A DNA stretch of 64,000 bases from SZUA-584 sp964441275 (GTDB lineage: Bacteria > Bacillota > Clostridia > Christensenellales > SZUA-584): NCBI GenBank assembly GCA_964441275.1, contig CAYTUG010000001.1:85465-149464 (forward strand), written 5' to 3'. The notes beneath the pieces are model-generated. The model did no database searches, was not told the DNA's origin, and saw only the letters and a list, made by a program, of their open reading frames with translations. Below, piece after piece: positions 53,401-60,456 of the stretch (positions are counted from its first letter, which is position 1; each line of letters begins with the position of its first letter). Made by a program: the position numbers and the translations under genes.

Positions 53401-53574
53401 GCCTATATGCGGCTTACCGTTTGCGGTCGGCGGCCCGTCATAAAAAGTATATGGAGCGTTTCCGCTGTTTTTTTGTACGGTTTTATTAAAAATTTTATTA
53501 TCGTTCCAAAGCTTTAAGACTTCCAATTCTCTGTCTTTAAAGTTTAGGTTTTTGTCTACAGGTGCGTAAAGCAT
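50470..53574 (-). CDS. ileS: Isoleucyl-tRNA synthetase
   Basis: A 1034-residue class I synthetase. FYDGPPTANGKPHIGHILTR has the HIGH motif, KMSKHKGN is the KMSKS variant, and WCDTPLLYYARSTWFIKMT and an editing CP1 domain (WTTTPWTLPSNVALCVNP) are present. The size and the KMSKH form point to the eukaryote-like IleS2 type, which is often less sensitive to mupirocin. CYDSGSMPFAQWHYP is also typical. AAGGAG lies six bases before the ATG. Expression is controlled by the T-box upstream. Confidence 0.96.
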   Translation of the reverse strand: MLYAPVDKNLNFKDRELEVLKLWNDNKIFNKTVQKNSGNAPYTFYDGPPTANGKPHIGHILTRCIKDLIPRYKTMQGFDVLRKAGWDTHGLPVELEVEKQLGLEGKEQIEQYGVEPFIEECKKSVWKYKTEWERMSARVGFWADMENPYITYENNYIESVWWSLKQIADKGLLYKGHKVVPYCPRCGTPLSSHEVAQGYKDVEETSLFVKFKTAQENTYFLAWTTTPWTLPSNVALCVNPHQEYVKVYHNNQYLILAKGLVETVLGKQLEPIETYTGKELEFKTYEPLYDFGGVDTNAWFITADEYVTLSEGTGIVHIAPAFGEDDARIGREYNLPFVQMVNEQGRFIQPTPWADIFVKDADPKIAQDLKARDLLLFEKDYVHNYPFCWRCDTPLLYYARSTWFIKMTALKDLLIKNNRSVNWLPENIKEGRMGNFLENVIDWGLSRERYWGTPLPVWECGCGNYTVIGSIDELKQKGAEIADDLELHKPYIDSVTIECDVCGQKMNRAPEVIDCWYDSGSMPFAQWHYPFENKSEFKKRFPANFISEAVDQTRGWFYTLLAIGTLVFGRSPFENCIVLGHVQDKDGQKMSKHKGNVVDPWEVLDKQGADAVRWYFYVGSMPWLPSRFSEDAVSEAQRKFMGTLWNTYAFYVLYANIDDFGPTKYEIETENVMDRWILSKLHTLIKSVCKNLDAYRLTEPARELDKFVDELSNWYVRRCRERFWASGMGKDKTDAFVTLYTVLKTLCCLAAPFVPFMTESIYQNIVRSIDKTAPESVHLCEYPQANEFLIDKSLEQGMDAALKIVVLGRSARNTAGIKNRQPIANMYVAGVDKLDDMYKELIAGELNVKNVYLGADISSFTAYSVKPQLKTLGPRYGELLGAIRTHLAQADGTEVVERLNNEGSYTIVAGGNSIALSKDDLLIEPVQKHGFITESEAGLSVVLDTALSEDLIEEGYVREMISKIQTMRKEADFEVTDHIRLSVSGNSLLTGVLNRNADTIKKEVLAKELSDTLCGYQKEWDINGEKAFFSVYKI

Positions 53575-53606
53575 GCAAAGCTCCTTAATTAAATATATTC
53601 AACAAA

Positions 53607-53850
53607 TAAAAAACGCCCTGCCCTTGGGGCAAAAGACGCTGTCTTTCACGGTACCACCCAAATTAATGCCAAGCTTTCGGCATCATCTTAAGCAGCACTG
53701 TAACGGGTGCAGTTCGTCTTCGCTTAAAAGCAAATATGCGTTGGGCGAAGAAGCGTTGGCAGGCGATAGAGTAGCTGCAATATTGACAAGGCTTGCACCA
53801 AATCCCCGTTCGCTGTGCAGATAAATGCAGTATCCGTGTCCCGCGTTGTC
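53607..53850 (-). promoter_or_regulatory. T-box riboswitch of ileS
   Basis: The minus-strand leader has the T-box core GGGTGGTACC (53650-53659), a terminator whose arm GGGCAGGGCG leads to TTTTTT just before the gene, and a stem I region with GGTGCAAGCC and an ATC at 53765-53767 in the place of the specifier codon, which is an Ile codon. Uncharged tRNA-Ile should stabilise the antiterminator and allow ileS transcription. Confidence 0.9.
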
Positions 53851-53871
53851 GCTTGTTATTTACATTTTCAT

Positions 53872-53900
53872 ATTATAATTGTAGAATGCGCGTTTGTAAA
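53872..53900 (-). promoter_or_regulatory. Promoter of the ileS T-box transcript
   Basis: On the minus strand TTTACA (53900-53895), a 17-base spacer and TATAAT (53877-53872). Confidence 0.85.
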
Positions 53901-53999
53901 GGGTAACAAAGCTGTTTTGCTTTTGATGGCGCGATAAAAATAGTTCTTTTATATTTAAAACCATTACCCGGCGGTAAAAGTTATTTTGCAGTATTAAAT

Positions 54000-54015
54000 T
54001 ATGAAAATTTTCATA
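54000..54015. promoter_or_regulatory. Perfect 16-base palindrome, possible operator
   Basis: TATGAAAATTTTCATA reads the same on both strands and overlaps the TATAAT (54014-54019) likely to serve the small Cys-rich gene at 54052. The next gene encodes a DtxR-family metalloregulator, so a metal-responsive operator is possible. Confidence 0.45.
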
Positions 54016-54051
54016 TAATAATGTGCAATAAAACTAAAGGCGGATAAAGCA

Positions 54052-54207
54052 ATGTCTAAGATGAACTGCCAATGCTGCAACAAACCGATAGAGTCCCGGT
54101 CTATGCTGCATTGCAGGGCTTGCGATTCTCTAGTATGTCCTAAGTGCTACGATATGGGCAACGGTTATTGCGACCAGTGTTATCAAAGCATGGATATTTA
54201 CGAGTAA
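54052..54207 (+). CDS. Small Cys-rich, zinc-ribbon-like protein (51 residues)
   Basis: A 51-codon frame from ATG at 54052 to TAA at 54205-54207. It has ten Cys in CxxC-like pairs: NCQCCNK, CRAC, CPKC and CDQC, which suits two zinc sites or another metal. The rest is short, polar and acidic at the end. The Shine-Dalgarno match (AAGGCGG) is weak and about ten bases away. A palindrome overlaps the likely -10. I know no name for it. The pattern of Cys pairs is too regular to be chance. Confidence 0.7.
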   Translation: MSKMNCQCCNKPIESRSMLHCRACDSLVCPKCYDMGNGYCDQCYQSMDIYE

Positions 54208-54216
54208 TATTAGTGT

Positions 54217-54585
54217 TTAGTTGTTTTTGTTGTATGCTCTCATTGCGCTAAGCGTTTGAGCAGATATAACATGCTCAATCCGGCAGGCGTCAGCCTCCGC
54301 TACTTTTGCGTCTATGCCTAACGACTTAATTAGAAAGTCGGTTATTGTATGGTGCATTTCGTGTATCCGGATTGCTTTTTCGCGCCCTTTTTGCGTGAAG
54401 GTTATGTCACCGTAAGGCTCTTTAAGAATGTAGCCTTCCTTTTTTAAGCTGTGCATGGCACGGTTTACGCTTGGCTTGGTTACGCTTAAAAACCTTGCTA
54501 TATCCACGCTTCGCACAGTTTTATTTTTTGATTCCAGTTCGAGAATGGCTTCAAGGTACATCTCGGCGGATTCGCTAAAATCCAT
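54217..54585 (-). CDS. DtxR/MntR family metal-dependent repressor
   Basis: A 122-residue regulator starting at 54585, with AGGTAG seven bases ahead. The winged HTH is SVDIARFLSVTKPSVNRAMHSLKKEGYI, followed by the wing YGDITFTQKGREKA and a dimer/metal domain with IHEMHHTITDFL and EADACRIEHVIS, whose His, Glu and Cys residues are the expected Mn/Fe ligands. No SH3-like third domain, as in MntR. It converges on the Cys-rich gene (9-bp gap). Metal-bound protein should repress metal uptake genes elsewhere. Confidence 0.9.
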   Translation of the reverse strand: MDFSESAEMYLEAILELESKNKTVRSVDIARFLSVTKPSVNRAMHSLKKEGYILKEPYGDITFTQKGREKAIRIHEMHHTITDFLIKSLGIDAKVAEADACRIEHVISAQTLSAMRAYNKNN

Positions 54586-54616
54586 AACAACTACCTCATA
54601 CAGAATGATACAGTCA

Positions 54617-54645
54617 ATTATAGTATATTTTGTATAATAAAACAA
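54617..54645 (-). promoter_or_regulatory. Promoter of the DtxR-type gene
   Basis: On the minus strand TTGTTT (54645-54640), a 17-base spacer and TATAAT (54622-54617), 32 bases ahead of the start codon. ATTATA and TATAAT flank the spacer as an inverted repeat, so self-regulation is possible. Confidence 0.65.
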
Positions 54646-54646
54646 C

Positions 54647-54793
54647 TTATCGCATTGATGCCAAGAAAAATATTAAAGCCGCAATCAAAAACGGTGCGAA
54701 AATCAAAATACGCACAATAAATATATTTTGCGCATTCGGGCTGTTTTCCCGCGAATTATGGATTTTGTTTATAATACGCCGCAAACCGGTCAT
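54647..54793 (-). CDS. Small single-helix membrane protein (48 residues)
   Basis: The ATG at 54793 has AAAGGA eight bases ahead; longer readings lack a site. The product has a basic N-terminal half (MTGLRRIINKIHNSREN) and one C-terminal membrane helix (IVRILIFAPFLIAALIFFL), a tail-anchored layout. No family recognised. It lies between the fumarase genes and the DtxR-type regulator, on the same strand as both. Confidence 0.5.
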   Translation of the reverse strand: MTGLRRIINKIHNSRENSPNAQNIFIVRILIFAPFLIAALIFFLASMR

Positions 54794-54896
54794 TGTTTTT
54801 TCCTTTCGCATTAACTCATATTGCTCGTCTTTAGAACAGCTAAAATCACAAACAATTATATTATAACTTATGTATTGCAACACCGATGTAAACTGT

Positions 54897-55448
54897 TCAT
54901 AAAAATTTTGGCTGCAAAGCACAGTCTTTACGGTCGTAAACGCACTTTCCGTAGCAATCTATTGCAACAATAAGAGGCAGTTTATCAAAGCGGATTAACC
55001 TTACCGACTCGCTGCCAAGATCTTTAAACGCTATGTCTTTCGCCTTCGTAACATGAGACGCTATAAGCGCGCCGGCGCCTCCTACGGCAACAAAATATAC
55101 TGCTCCGTTGCGCACAATAGCCGAGCGCACTTTTTTTGACACCGGGCCTTTGCCTATTACAAAAGCGAGCCCTAAATCATAAAGGACCGGAGCAAAAGAA
55201 TCCATCCGTGAAGAGGTTGTAGGGCCGCAAGAGTTTATCAACTGCCCCGGTTTTGAGGGGCACGGGCCCGTATAATATATGCCGTTGTTTTCTATTGGGA
55301 AAGGCAGCGGTTTACCGGAATCAATCAAAGCCATAAGCCTTGCATGTGCGGCGTCTCTTGCGGTATAAACCGAACCGGATAGAGTAACGCACATTCCGGC
55401 TAAAAGCTTTTGCTTATCTTCTTTTGTAAGCGGTAACATAAGCTGCAT
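54897..55448 (-). CDS. fumB: Class I fumarate hydratase, beta (C-terminal) subunit
   Basis: A 183-residue subunit of the two-part iron-sulfur fumarase/tartrate dehydratase type. LTLSGSVYTARDAAH-like start, GPCPSKPGQLINSCGPTTSSRMD with catalytic residues, and GKGPVSKKV are diagnostic. With the alpha subunit it interconverts fumarate and malate. GGGAGG lies seven bases ahead of the ATG. It follows the alpha gene after 12 bases. A tartrate dehydratase function cannot be ruled out by sequence. Confidence 0.92.
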   Translation of the reverse strand: MQLMLPLTKEDKQKLLAGMCVTLSGSVYTARDAAHARLMALIDSGKPLPFPIENNGIYYTGPCPSKPGQLINSCGPTTSSRMDSFAPVLYDLGLAFVIGKGPVSKKVRSAIVRNGAVYFVAVGGAGALIASHVTKAKDIAFKDLGSESVRLIRFDKLPLIVAIDCYGKCVYDRKDCALQPKFL

Positions 55449-55460
55449 TAATAGCCTCCC

Positions 55461-56297
55461 TTATAGCGTTTCGCTCGCGTGACGTGCCGCGTGGCATTGA
55501 AAATTTACCGCTACGGGCAACCCTGCAATATGGGTGGGGTATGTGCCGATATGGACGGCTAAACAATAATTTTTGCCTCCGAAACCCATAGCGCCGATGC
55601 CAAGCGAATTAATTTTTGATTTAAGCCGTTGTTCGATATTCGCTAACCCTGGGTCTTGATTCTTGCTGCCAATATCGCGCAAAAGCTGTTTTTTAGCTAT
55701 AAGCGCACATTTTTCAAACGTACCCCCAATGCCAATGCCCAATATTACGGGAGGACAAGGGCTGCCGTCCGCTTTTTTTACGCAGTCTAAGACAAAACGC
55801 TGTATGCCGCGTATGCCGTCGGAAGGTTTTAGCATAGCGATACGGCTTTGATTCTCGCTGCCAAACCCTTTAGGAGCAACCGTTATTTTAAGTTCTTCTC
55901 CGGCAACAAAATCGTAATGTATTACGGCCGGAGTGTTGTCTTTGGTGTTTTCGCCGCTAAGGGGGTTGCGTACCGATTTGCGCAGATAACCCTGCACGTA
56001 TGCTTGGCGGACGCCTTCGTTGACCGAATCAGCAATAGAACCGTTTATATGCACATCCGTTCCAATGTCGAGGAACACAACCGCCATACCCGTGTCTTGG
56101 CAATAGGGCATTTTTGCGTCTTCAGCAATCTTTGCGTTTTCTTTAAGCTGGCGCAGGGCCTCTTTGGCGGGCGGGCAAGTTTCGTTTACATATGCACAAT
56201 CAAGGGCATCAAGCAAATCGTCCCCCGGCATATTACATGCACGAAGGCAAAGCCGGCGTACCGCTTGCATAATATTATTGCTATCAATGATACGCAT
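55461..56297 (-). CDS. fumA: Class I fumarate hydratase, alpha (N-terminal) subunit
   Basis: A 278-residue Fe-S subunit. Cluster Cys are expected in MPYCQDTGMAVVF, near CPPVILGIGIGGTFEKCALIAK and in late positions; NPLSGENTKDNTPAVIHYDFV is the substrate block. Oxygen-labile 4Fe-4S enzyme, in keeping with an anaerobe. The start ATG at 56297 has GAGGG eight bases ahead; the longer ORF to 56408 passes through the promoter and is rejected. Confidence 0.94.
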   Translation of the reverse strand: MRIIDSNNIMQAVRRLCLRACNMPGDDLLDALDCAYVNETCPPAKEALRQLKENAKIAEDAKMPYCQDTGMAVVFLDIGTDVHINGSIADSVNEGVRQAYVQGYLRKSVRNPLSGENTKDNTPAVIHYDFVAGEELKITVAPKGFGSENQSRIAMLKPSDGIRGIQRFVLDCVKKADGSPCPPVILGIGIGGTFEKCALIAKKQLLRDIGSKNQDPGLANIEQRLKSKINSLGIGAMGFGGKNYCLAVHIGTYPTHIAGLPVAVNFQCHAARHASETL

Positions 56298-56325
56298 ATA
56301 TTTTCCCTCAATATCGTTTGTTTTG

Positions 56326-56354
56326 ATTATAGCGTATTTGCAAATAAGAGTAAA
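56326..56354 (-). promoter_or_regulatory. Promoter of the fumarase genes
   Basis: On the minus strand TTTACT (56354-56349), a 17-base spacer and TATAAT (56331-56326), 29 bases ahead of the start codon. Confidence 0.75.
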
Positions 56355-56765
56355 CGGCAATAACCGCTGATATAATGAAAACAGGATTTGAACACAACGA
56401 TTAAACATTAAACATCGACTGTGTGAAAGCCGCTTTTAATCTTAAAAGAATTTTGAAGATAGGCAGAAAGATGATTGCTGGTTTATAAATAAAAACATAG
56501 AAAGTTACGTGCGCCGCAATGTCGGAAAAATAACATACGAGTTATTAAATCTTCAAAAGATGTTATCGTTTGGGCAAAACCGCAATAGTTATGACGATTT
56601 TGATGCTGGTTTCTTATTTAAACGAAATAAAGTGTTTTGTAGTTTATTCATAATCCGCATTGTTATAGCTCTTGCATTTAATATGGTATTGCAATTATAA
56701 ATTTAATAATGATTGGATTAGTCAAAAGATTATTTAGGCCTGTTTTTATTTGATTGCAAAAACGT
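56355..56765. other. Intergenic stretch at the left border of the accessory island
   Basis: Over 400 AT-rich bases without a convincing gene. A plus-strand ORF at 56509-56700 (63 codons) ends in a hydrophobic segment but lacks a ribosome site. No tRNA or direct repeat that would mark an integration site was seen. Confidence 0.35.
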
Positions 56766-56767
56766 AT

Positions 56768-56890
56768 ACAAAAAAAGCCCCTTAAACACCTTTAAACTGG
56801 GCTTTTCTTATGGTCGGGGTGGTCGTAAAGGAACTACTAAGAAAACATGATTAAATAAAGGTTTTTTGATGGTCGATAGTAGCATTTAAC
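56768..56890 (-). repeat. Island repeat copy A with terminator hairpin
   Basis: The conserved 80 bases (56811-56890) read, on the minus strand, GTTAAATGCTACTATCGACC... to ...CCTTTACGACCACCCCGACCA. It begins ten bases after the stop codon of the gene at 56901. It is followed by a hairpin (GCCC...GGGC) with seven T on the minus strand. About four fifths of positions agree with copy B. Confidence 0.75.
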
Positions 56891-56900
56891 TAAAAACAAA

Positions 56901-57653
56901 CTATCTAAACTCCCATTTCGATGCAAAATCCAAAACAACTCTTTTAGGTTCTTTCAGTAGTGTTTCTCTAATCGTTTTTATTTGAGTTTGGATTTCATTT
57001 TTCTTATTTTTTAGTATATCCATTTCGTGTAAGTCAGACATGCGTTTTGCATAATATTGTATGGATGGATTCACTGCATGACGATTTAATAAATGATAGT
57101 TCATATCTAGGAGCATTTTTATGTATATAAAATTGAGTTTGATTTCATTCTTGACCGTAATGTACGATATATCTATTTGCTGCGAATAAATGGTTCCGTG
57201 TGTAAAACTGCACAAATCTCTCCATAGATTTTTCATTTCTTCTGAATTAGGTTTTCTTACTTCTCTAAATACTTCGGTGCGAAGACTTATGCTCTCCCCA
57301 TTTTCCCATTTTCGTAACAAACCAATATCGTTTTTAATAGCTATGGTTTTTGAAATTATAAGAAATTCATATATATTCCTAAACAATATCCTGCCACCCC
57401 CGTAGAACCCTTGCAGAGTTAAATCTAGTGCTGAATACAGAGAAAGGAAGTTTTTAAATATTGCAGTGAATACCATAGAAGAATATTCGTCAGCGTCAAC
57501 ATAGGGATCGCTTTTTATAACTAATAAGTATAACTTCAGCAATTCCATCTGTGCGTTATAATTGTCCCTAATAATGATCAAATCTTCTGAATGCTTGGCT
57601 TCTATGATGCTTCGGTTTTCTTTTGCAGTATTATTGAATGTATCTGTAAACAT
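56901..57653 (-). CDS. Unknown helical protein with HEPN-like motif
   Basis: A 250-residue protein starting at 57653, where AAAGGAG lies five bases ahead. It is mostly helical. A middle segment FYGGGRILFRNIYEFLIISK resembles the first helices of DUF5677-like proteins, and WRDLCSFTHGTIYS carries R-x6-H, the pattern of HEPN RNase-fold proteins. No membrane helix or signal. Function unknown; HEPN proteins are frequent in toxin-antitoxin and phage-defence loci. It stands alone between repeat copies A and B. Confidence 0.6.
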   Translation of the reverse strand: MFTDTFNNTAKENRSIIEAKHSEDLIIIRDNYNAQMELLKLYLLVIKSDPYVDADEYSSMVFTAIFKNFLSLYSALDLTLQGFYGGGRILFRNIYEFLIISKTIAIKNDIGLLRKWENGESISLRTEVFREVRKPNSEEMKNLWRDLCSFTHGTIYSQQIDISYITVKNEIKLNFIYIKMLLDMNYHLLNRHAVNPSIQYYAKRMSDLHEMDILKNKKNEIQTQIKTIRETLLKEPKRVVLDFASKWEFR

Positions 57654-57799
57654 AAAAACTCCTTTATATGGCGGTATATTCGACATAATCATAGCTCATA
57701 TCATAATTATAGTACAAGTGAAAAAAAGTTCCTTTATGAACACCGCAACTCCGTTATTTAGCGTATAAAACCACTGCGAAAAACAGCTTAACAAAGCGA

Positions 57800-57906
57800 A
57801 AAAACGCACCTTAAGATGCGTTTTAGGTGGTCGGGTGGTCGTAAAGGAACATTAGCAAAAACATGATTAAATAAATATTTTCTAATGGTCAGTAGTGGCA
57901 TTTAAC
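57800..57906 (-). repeat. Island repeat copy B with terminator hairpin
   Basis: Conserved part 57828-57906; on the minus strand it starts GTTAAATGCCACTACTGACC and ends CTTTACGACCACCCGACCA. The joined hairpin is AAAACGCA...TGCGTTTT with six T on the minus strand. It lies 68 bases downstream of the stop of the gene at 57974 and 150 bases upstream of the gene at 57653. Confidence 0.75.
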
Positions 57907-57973
57907 GGAAAACATACCCTGTGAAATACATATTTCTCGCGCTAACAGCACAATTTACTGATTTTATTACACC

Positions 57974-59116
57974 TTAAAAGTATAATGCATCGCATATCCG
58001 TTCAAACTGATTTCCAATCTTTTTTAATTCTTCGACACCAAAACGAACATCTGCATATACCGATGCAAATTTCGTTATCCCTTTCTCTCTTAATCCTTTT
58101 TCAAATAATCGTACCCAATTAACATTCTCAGATATTATATACTCATCGCCAAGAAAGATAATTGTTAAACCATCGTGTTTTAAGATTTTTGGGAACCCTT
58201 TTGATTTTTCTTGCTGCAGCACCCCTATTCCAGAAAAAACCTTAATAGACGCTTGTCCCAAAATAAACCTTTTAAGCATGTCCTCGCAAAAGAATCTAGA
58301 TATTTCTTGATGCTCCATTGTTGCACCTATTAAATCGTCAGCATCCTTTAATTCAATGGCCTTTCCTTCAGCATCAAAATATTCGATTATTGCAATAGAC
58401 CCTTGTTCGACTTTGTATTTTTTATTTAGCTCAAGACCTTCAACGCACTTCATAATAAAGTTTTCATCGAATCTATGTAACATAAGTTTTTGTTGTATTC
58501 TTTCTTGGGCTTGTTTGCCGCTCTCCAATATTGGAAGAATCTCAAAATATTTCTCTTGTTGCTTTAAAAAATCAATCTCGGCTTTTTTCCAACCACCAAA
58601 ATCATCAAGAAGTATGTCTCGATTAACAAAAACTTTTACTTTTGCTTTTTCATCCTCAGTAATAGAGCCTATTATTCGAGATATTGGAATATCACAATGT
58701 TGAGCGTAATTTCTAAGACGATATGTTATTCTATAACCGATGCAATTATCAAATTCATATGCTGTTGCGTCCTTACACTTTTTAATATATGTCTCATCTA
58801 ATTTCCAATCTCGTTTAATATGCGTTGCCCAATGATCCAAAAAAACGCGAAAGGAGAAAAGATAATTCATTACAAGCCTGTTTATTTCTCCTCGCATTGA
58901 ATTTAGAACGGCAATATTTTCACTTGTTAGCACACACATCATTTCTTCGAATGATTTATTTATTATATCTGTTCTACCCATATCATAAATAAATTTCCCA
59001 AAACAAGAAGACAGTTCATTGAACTTCTCTACGTGTGCTTCAGTTGGCTCTTCCTCTAATATTTTAATTTCTCTTTTGGATCGTATTTTTTCGGATATTA
59101 TTGCAACATACTTCAT
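57974..59116 (-). CDS. Unknown large protein with HEPN-like RNYAQH motif
   Basis: A 380-residue soluble protein. Residues about 60-160 are helical and include YRLRNYAQHCDIPISR, an R-x4-H motif in a context seen in HEPN-like proteins. The C-terminal 120 residues look alpha/beta. GGAT lies about ten bases ahead of the ATG. I do not recognise the family. The gene is AT-rich compared with the housekeeping genes to its left, which suits recent acquisition. Possible RNase effector; untested. Confidence 0.6.
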   Translation of the reverse strand: MKYVAIISEKIRSKREIKILEEEPTEAHVEKFNELSSCFGKFIYDMGRTDIINKSFEEMMCVLTSENIAVLNSMRGEINRLVMNYLFSFRVFLDHWATHIKRDWKLDETYIKKCKDATAYEFDNCIGYRITYRLRNYAQHCDIPISRIIGSITEDEKAKVKVFVNRDILLDDFGGWKKAEIDFLKQQEKYFEILPILESGKQAQERIQQKLMLHRFDENFIMKCVEGLELNKKYKVEQGSIAIIEYFDAEGKAIELKDADDLIGATMEHQEISRFFCEDMLKRFILGQASIKVFSGIGVLQQEKSKGFPKILKHDGLTIIFLGDEYIISENVNWVRLFEKGLREKGITKFASVYADVRFGVEELKKIGNQFERICDALYF

Positions 59117-59180
59117 TTGTCATCCTTTTACTAACCAATTTCTTTTGTAATTAATTCATTTAAACGATTGCATATTTCTC

Positions 59181-59372
59181 TTAAAGTATTAGATAAAGAG
59201 TATTTGATGGACACGAACCCCCTAGTCCGTTCTCTGTAACGATATCTACGATTTCATCCGCCCCATAAACCTCGATTCTATTTTCTTTGTAATCATTGCG
59301 GCTCTCCCAGAGTATATCAGCGCAAAGGAAACCTGAAACTGTTTGACTGAGGTTGATATTTTTAATAAGCAA
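59181..59372 (-). CDS. Short ORF, possibly a gene fragment
   Basis: A 63-codon frame (LIKNINLSQTVSGFLCADILWESRND...) starting at TTG without a ribosome site. The composition is protein-like, with no low complexity. It may be the remnant of a longer gene. No family recognised. Confidence 0.25.
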   Translation of the reverse strand: MLIKNINLSQTVSGFLCADILWESRNDYKENRIEVYGADEIVDIVTENGLGGSCPSNTLYLIL

Positions 59373-59389
59373 GCAAAGATATAAGAATA

Positions 59390-59860
59390 TTATTGAGGCT
59401 TATGTCTATCTAACCAATCCTGATTGTATAAATCAGTTATTTGAATATTCGGATAAATCTGTTTTGTTATTTCATGTACTTTCAAACATACAGTATATTC
59501 ATTTTCTATTAACCAATAATAATGAGCGAATTCTTCTATAATGCAAGCAAGGATTTTTATTGGGTTGTTTATATAACTACTCCAGTTGTGTATAGGAAAA
59601 ACTAAGAAGTGTACGTTTAGTCCTAATTCGTCATCGTCTAAAACAAAAGTAATTTCATTTGAATTTGTAAATATGCAATTACATATCGAAATATCTTTAT
59701 TTTCTAACTCCAATTGTCTAGCCACTGCTATTGTGGCGTTTTTAAATTGCTCTCTTATTAATCGCCCTATTTCAACAGTTGCTTTAATTATTATTTTATG
59801 GGCAATTCTACTGTCTAGTTGCATTGGCAGCAAACTAATAGCATTTTTTAAGGTACTCAT
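59390..59860 (-). CDS. Unknown protein of 156 residues
   Basis: The ATG at 59860 has GGGGTG seven bases ahead. The protein is alpha/beta and soluble. Helix RIAHKIIIKATVEIGRLIREQF is followed by NEITFVLDDDELGLNVHFLVFP and a helix with IIEEFAHYYWLIENEY, which recalls a HExxH-type helix with the first His replaced by Glu. No function can be given. It belongs to the run of minus-strand island genes between repeat copies B and C. Confidence 0.5.
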   Translation of the reverse strand: MSTLKNAISLLPMQLDSRIAHKIIIKATVEIGRLIREQFKNATIAVARQLELENKDISICNCIFTNSNEITFVLDDDELGLNVHFLVFPIHNWSSYINNPIKILACIIEEFAHYYWLIENEYTVCLKVHEITKQIYPNIQITDLYNQDWLDRHKPQ

Positions 59861-59908
59861 ATAAAACACCCCATAATTGAAGATTCTCTAAAACAAGGGT
59901 GTTTTCCT

Positions 59909-60135
59909 TTATATTAATTTATCTAATGTGATGCTAGTATGAATAATGATTGGCTTTGGGTTCGTTTTAAAAGATTTAATAATCTCTTTTTCTCGTTTAT
60001 CATTTATATCTGCCAATTTTTTTTGGTCTATTAAGCCTTTTTTAATTTTATACTCTATTATATAATTGCGCTGCAAGTTCTTTGAACACCTCTTTAGCTC
60101 CAGGCTACCGCATAAAACTCCTCAAAACTTCTCAT
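59909..60135 (-). pseudogene. Decayed small gene with two apparent frameshifts
   Basis: Three successive frames read as one protein on the minus strand: MRSFEEFYAVAW from an ATG at 60135, then AKEVFKELAAQLYN, then IIEYKIKKGLIDQKKLADIN to a TAA at 59909. Each segment is charged-helical and they join without gaps, which suggests two single-base changes. No ribosome site ahead of the ATG. No family recognised. Confidence 0.35.
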
Positions 60136-60335
60136 TTTTAGCTAATAGTTATATTATCGCTATCAACTATATTCACTCTACAAGATCCAGTGGTATATAT
60201 GCGTTAATTTATTCGCCGCATCTTAGGGGGGAATGCCGCAAAAAATTGATACATGTAAACCGATTGGGATTATGGGTAGTTCCGCCACTATATTAGTAGA
60301 TTGTATAGGATTTAAAATTAGTGTCTTATGACTTT
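60136..60335. other. AT-rich stretch without a supported gene
   Basis: A plus-strand ORF spanning 60066-60296 has no ribosome site and no recognisable content. GGGGGG at 60226-60231 is not followed by a start codon at a useful distance. Confidence 0.35.
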
Positions 60336-60456
60336 ATGAACAAAAGCCGATCGCAGAAAAACCCCTTTGCAATCAGCTTTTTGAGATGTTTATAAGGAAC
60401 ATCAGTAAAATCACGATTAAATAAGCATTTTCTAACGGTCAGTAGTAGCATTTAAC
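60336..60456 (-). repeat. Island repeat copy C with terminator hairpin
   Basis: Conserved part about 60382-60456; on the minus strand GTTAAATGCTACTACTGACC at its start, then a region close to copy B as far as GATGTTCCTTAT, after which the match ends. The joined hairpin pairs AAAAGC-GAT-GC with GC-ATC-GCTTTT with two mismatches. No minus-strand gene precedes it within 250 bases. Confidence 0.7.

Noticed and set aside
60066..60296. 76-codon plus-strand ORF
   Set aside because: No ribosome site, unusual composition, overlaps a decayed minus-strand gene.
56768..60456. Integron attC sites
   Set aside because: GTTAAAT fits GTTRRRY, but no RYYYAAC at 50-140 bases, no paired L boxes and no integrase gene in the window.
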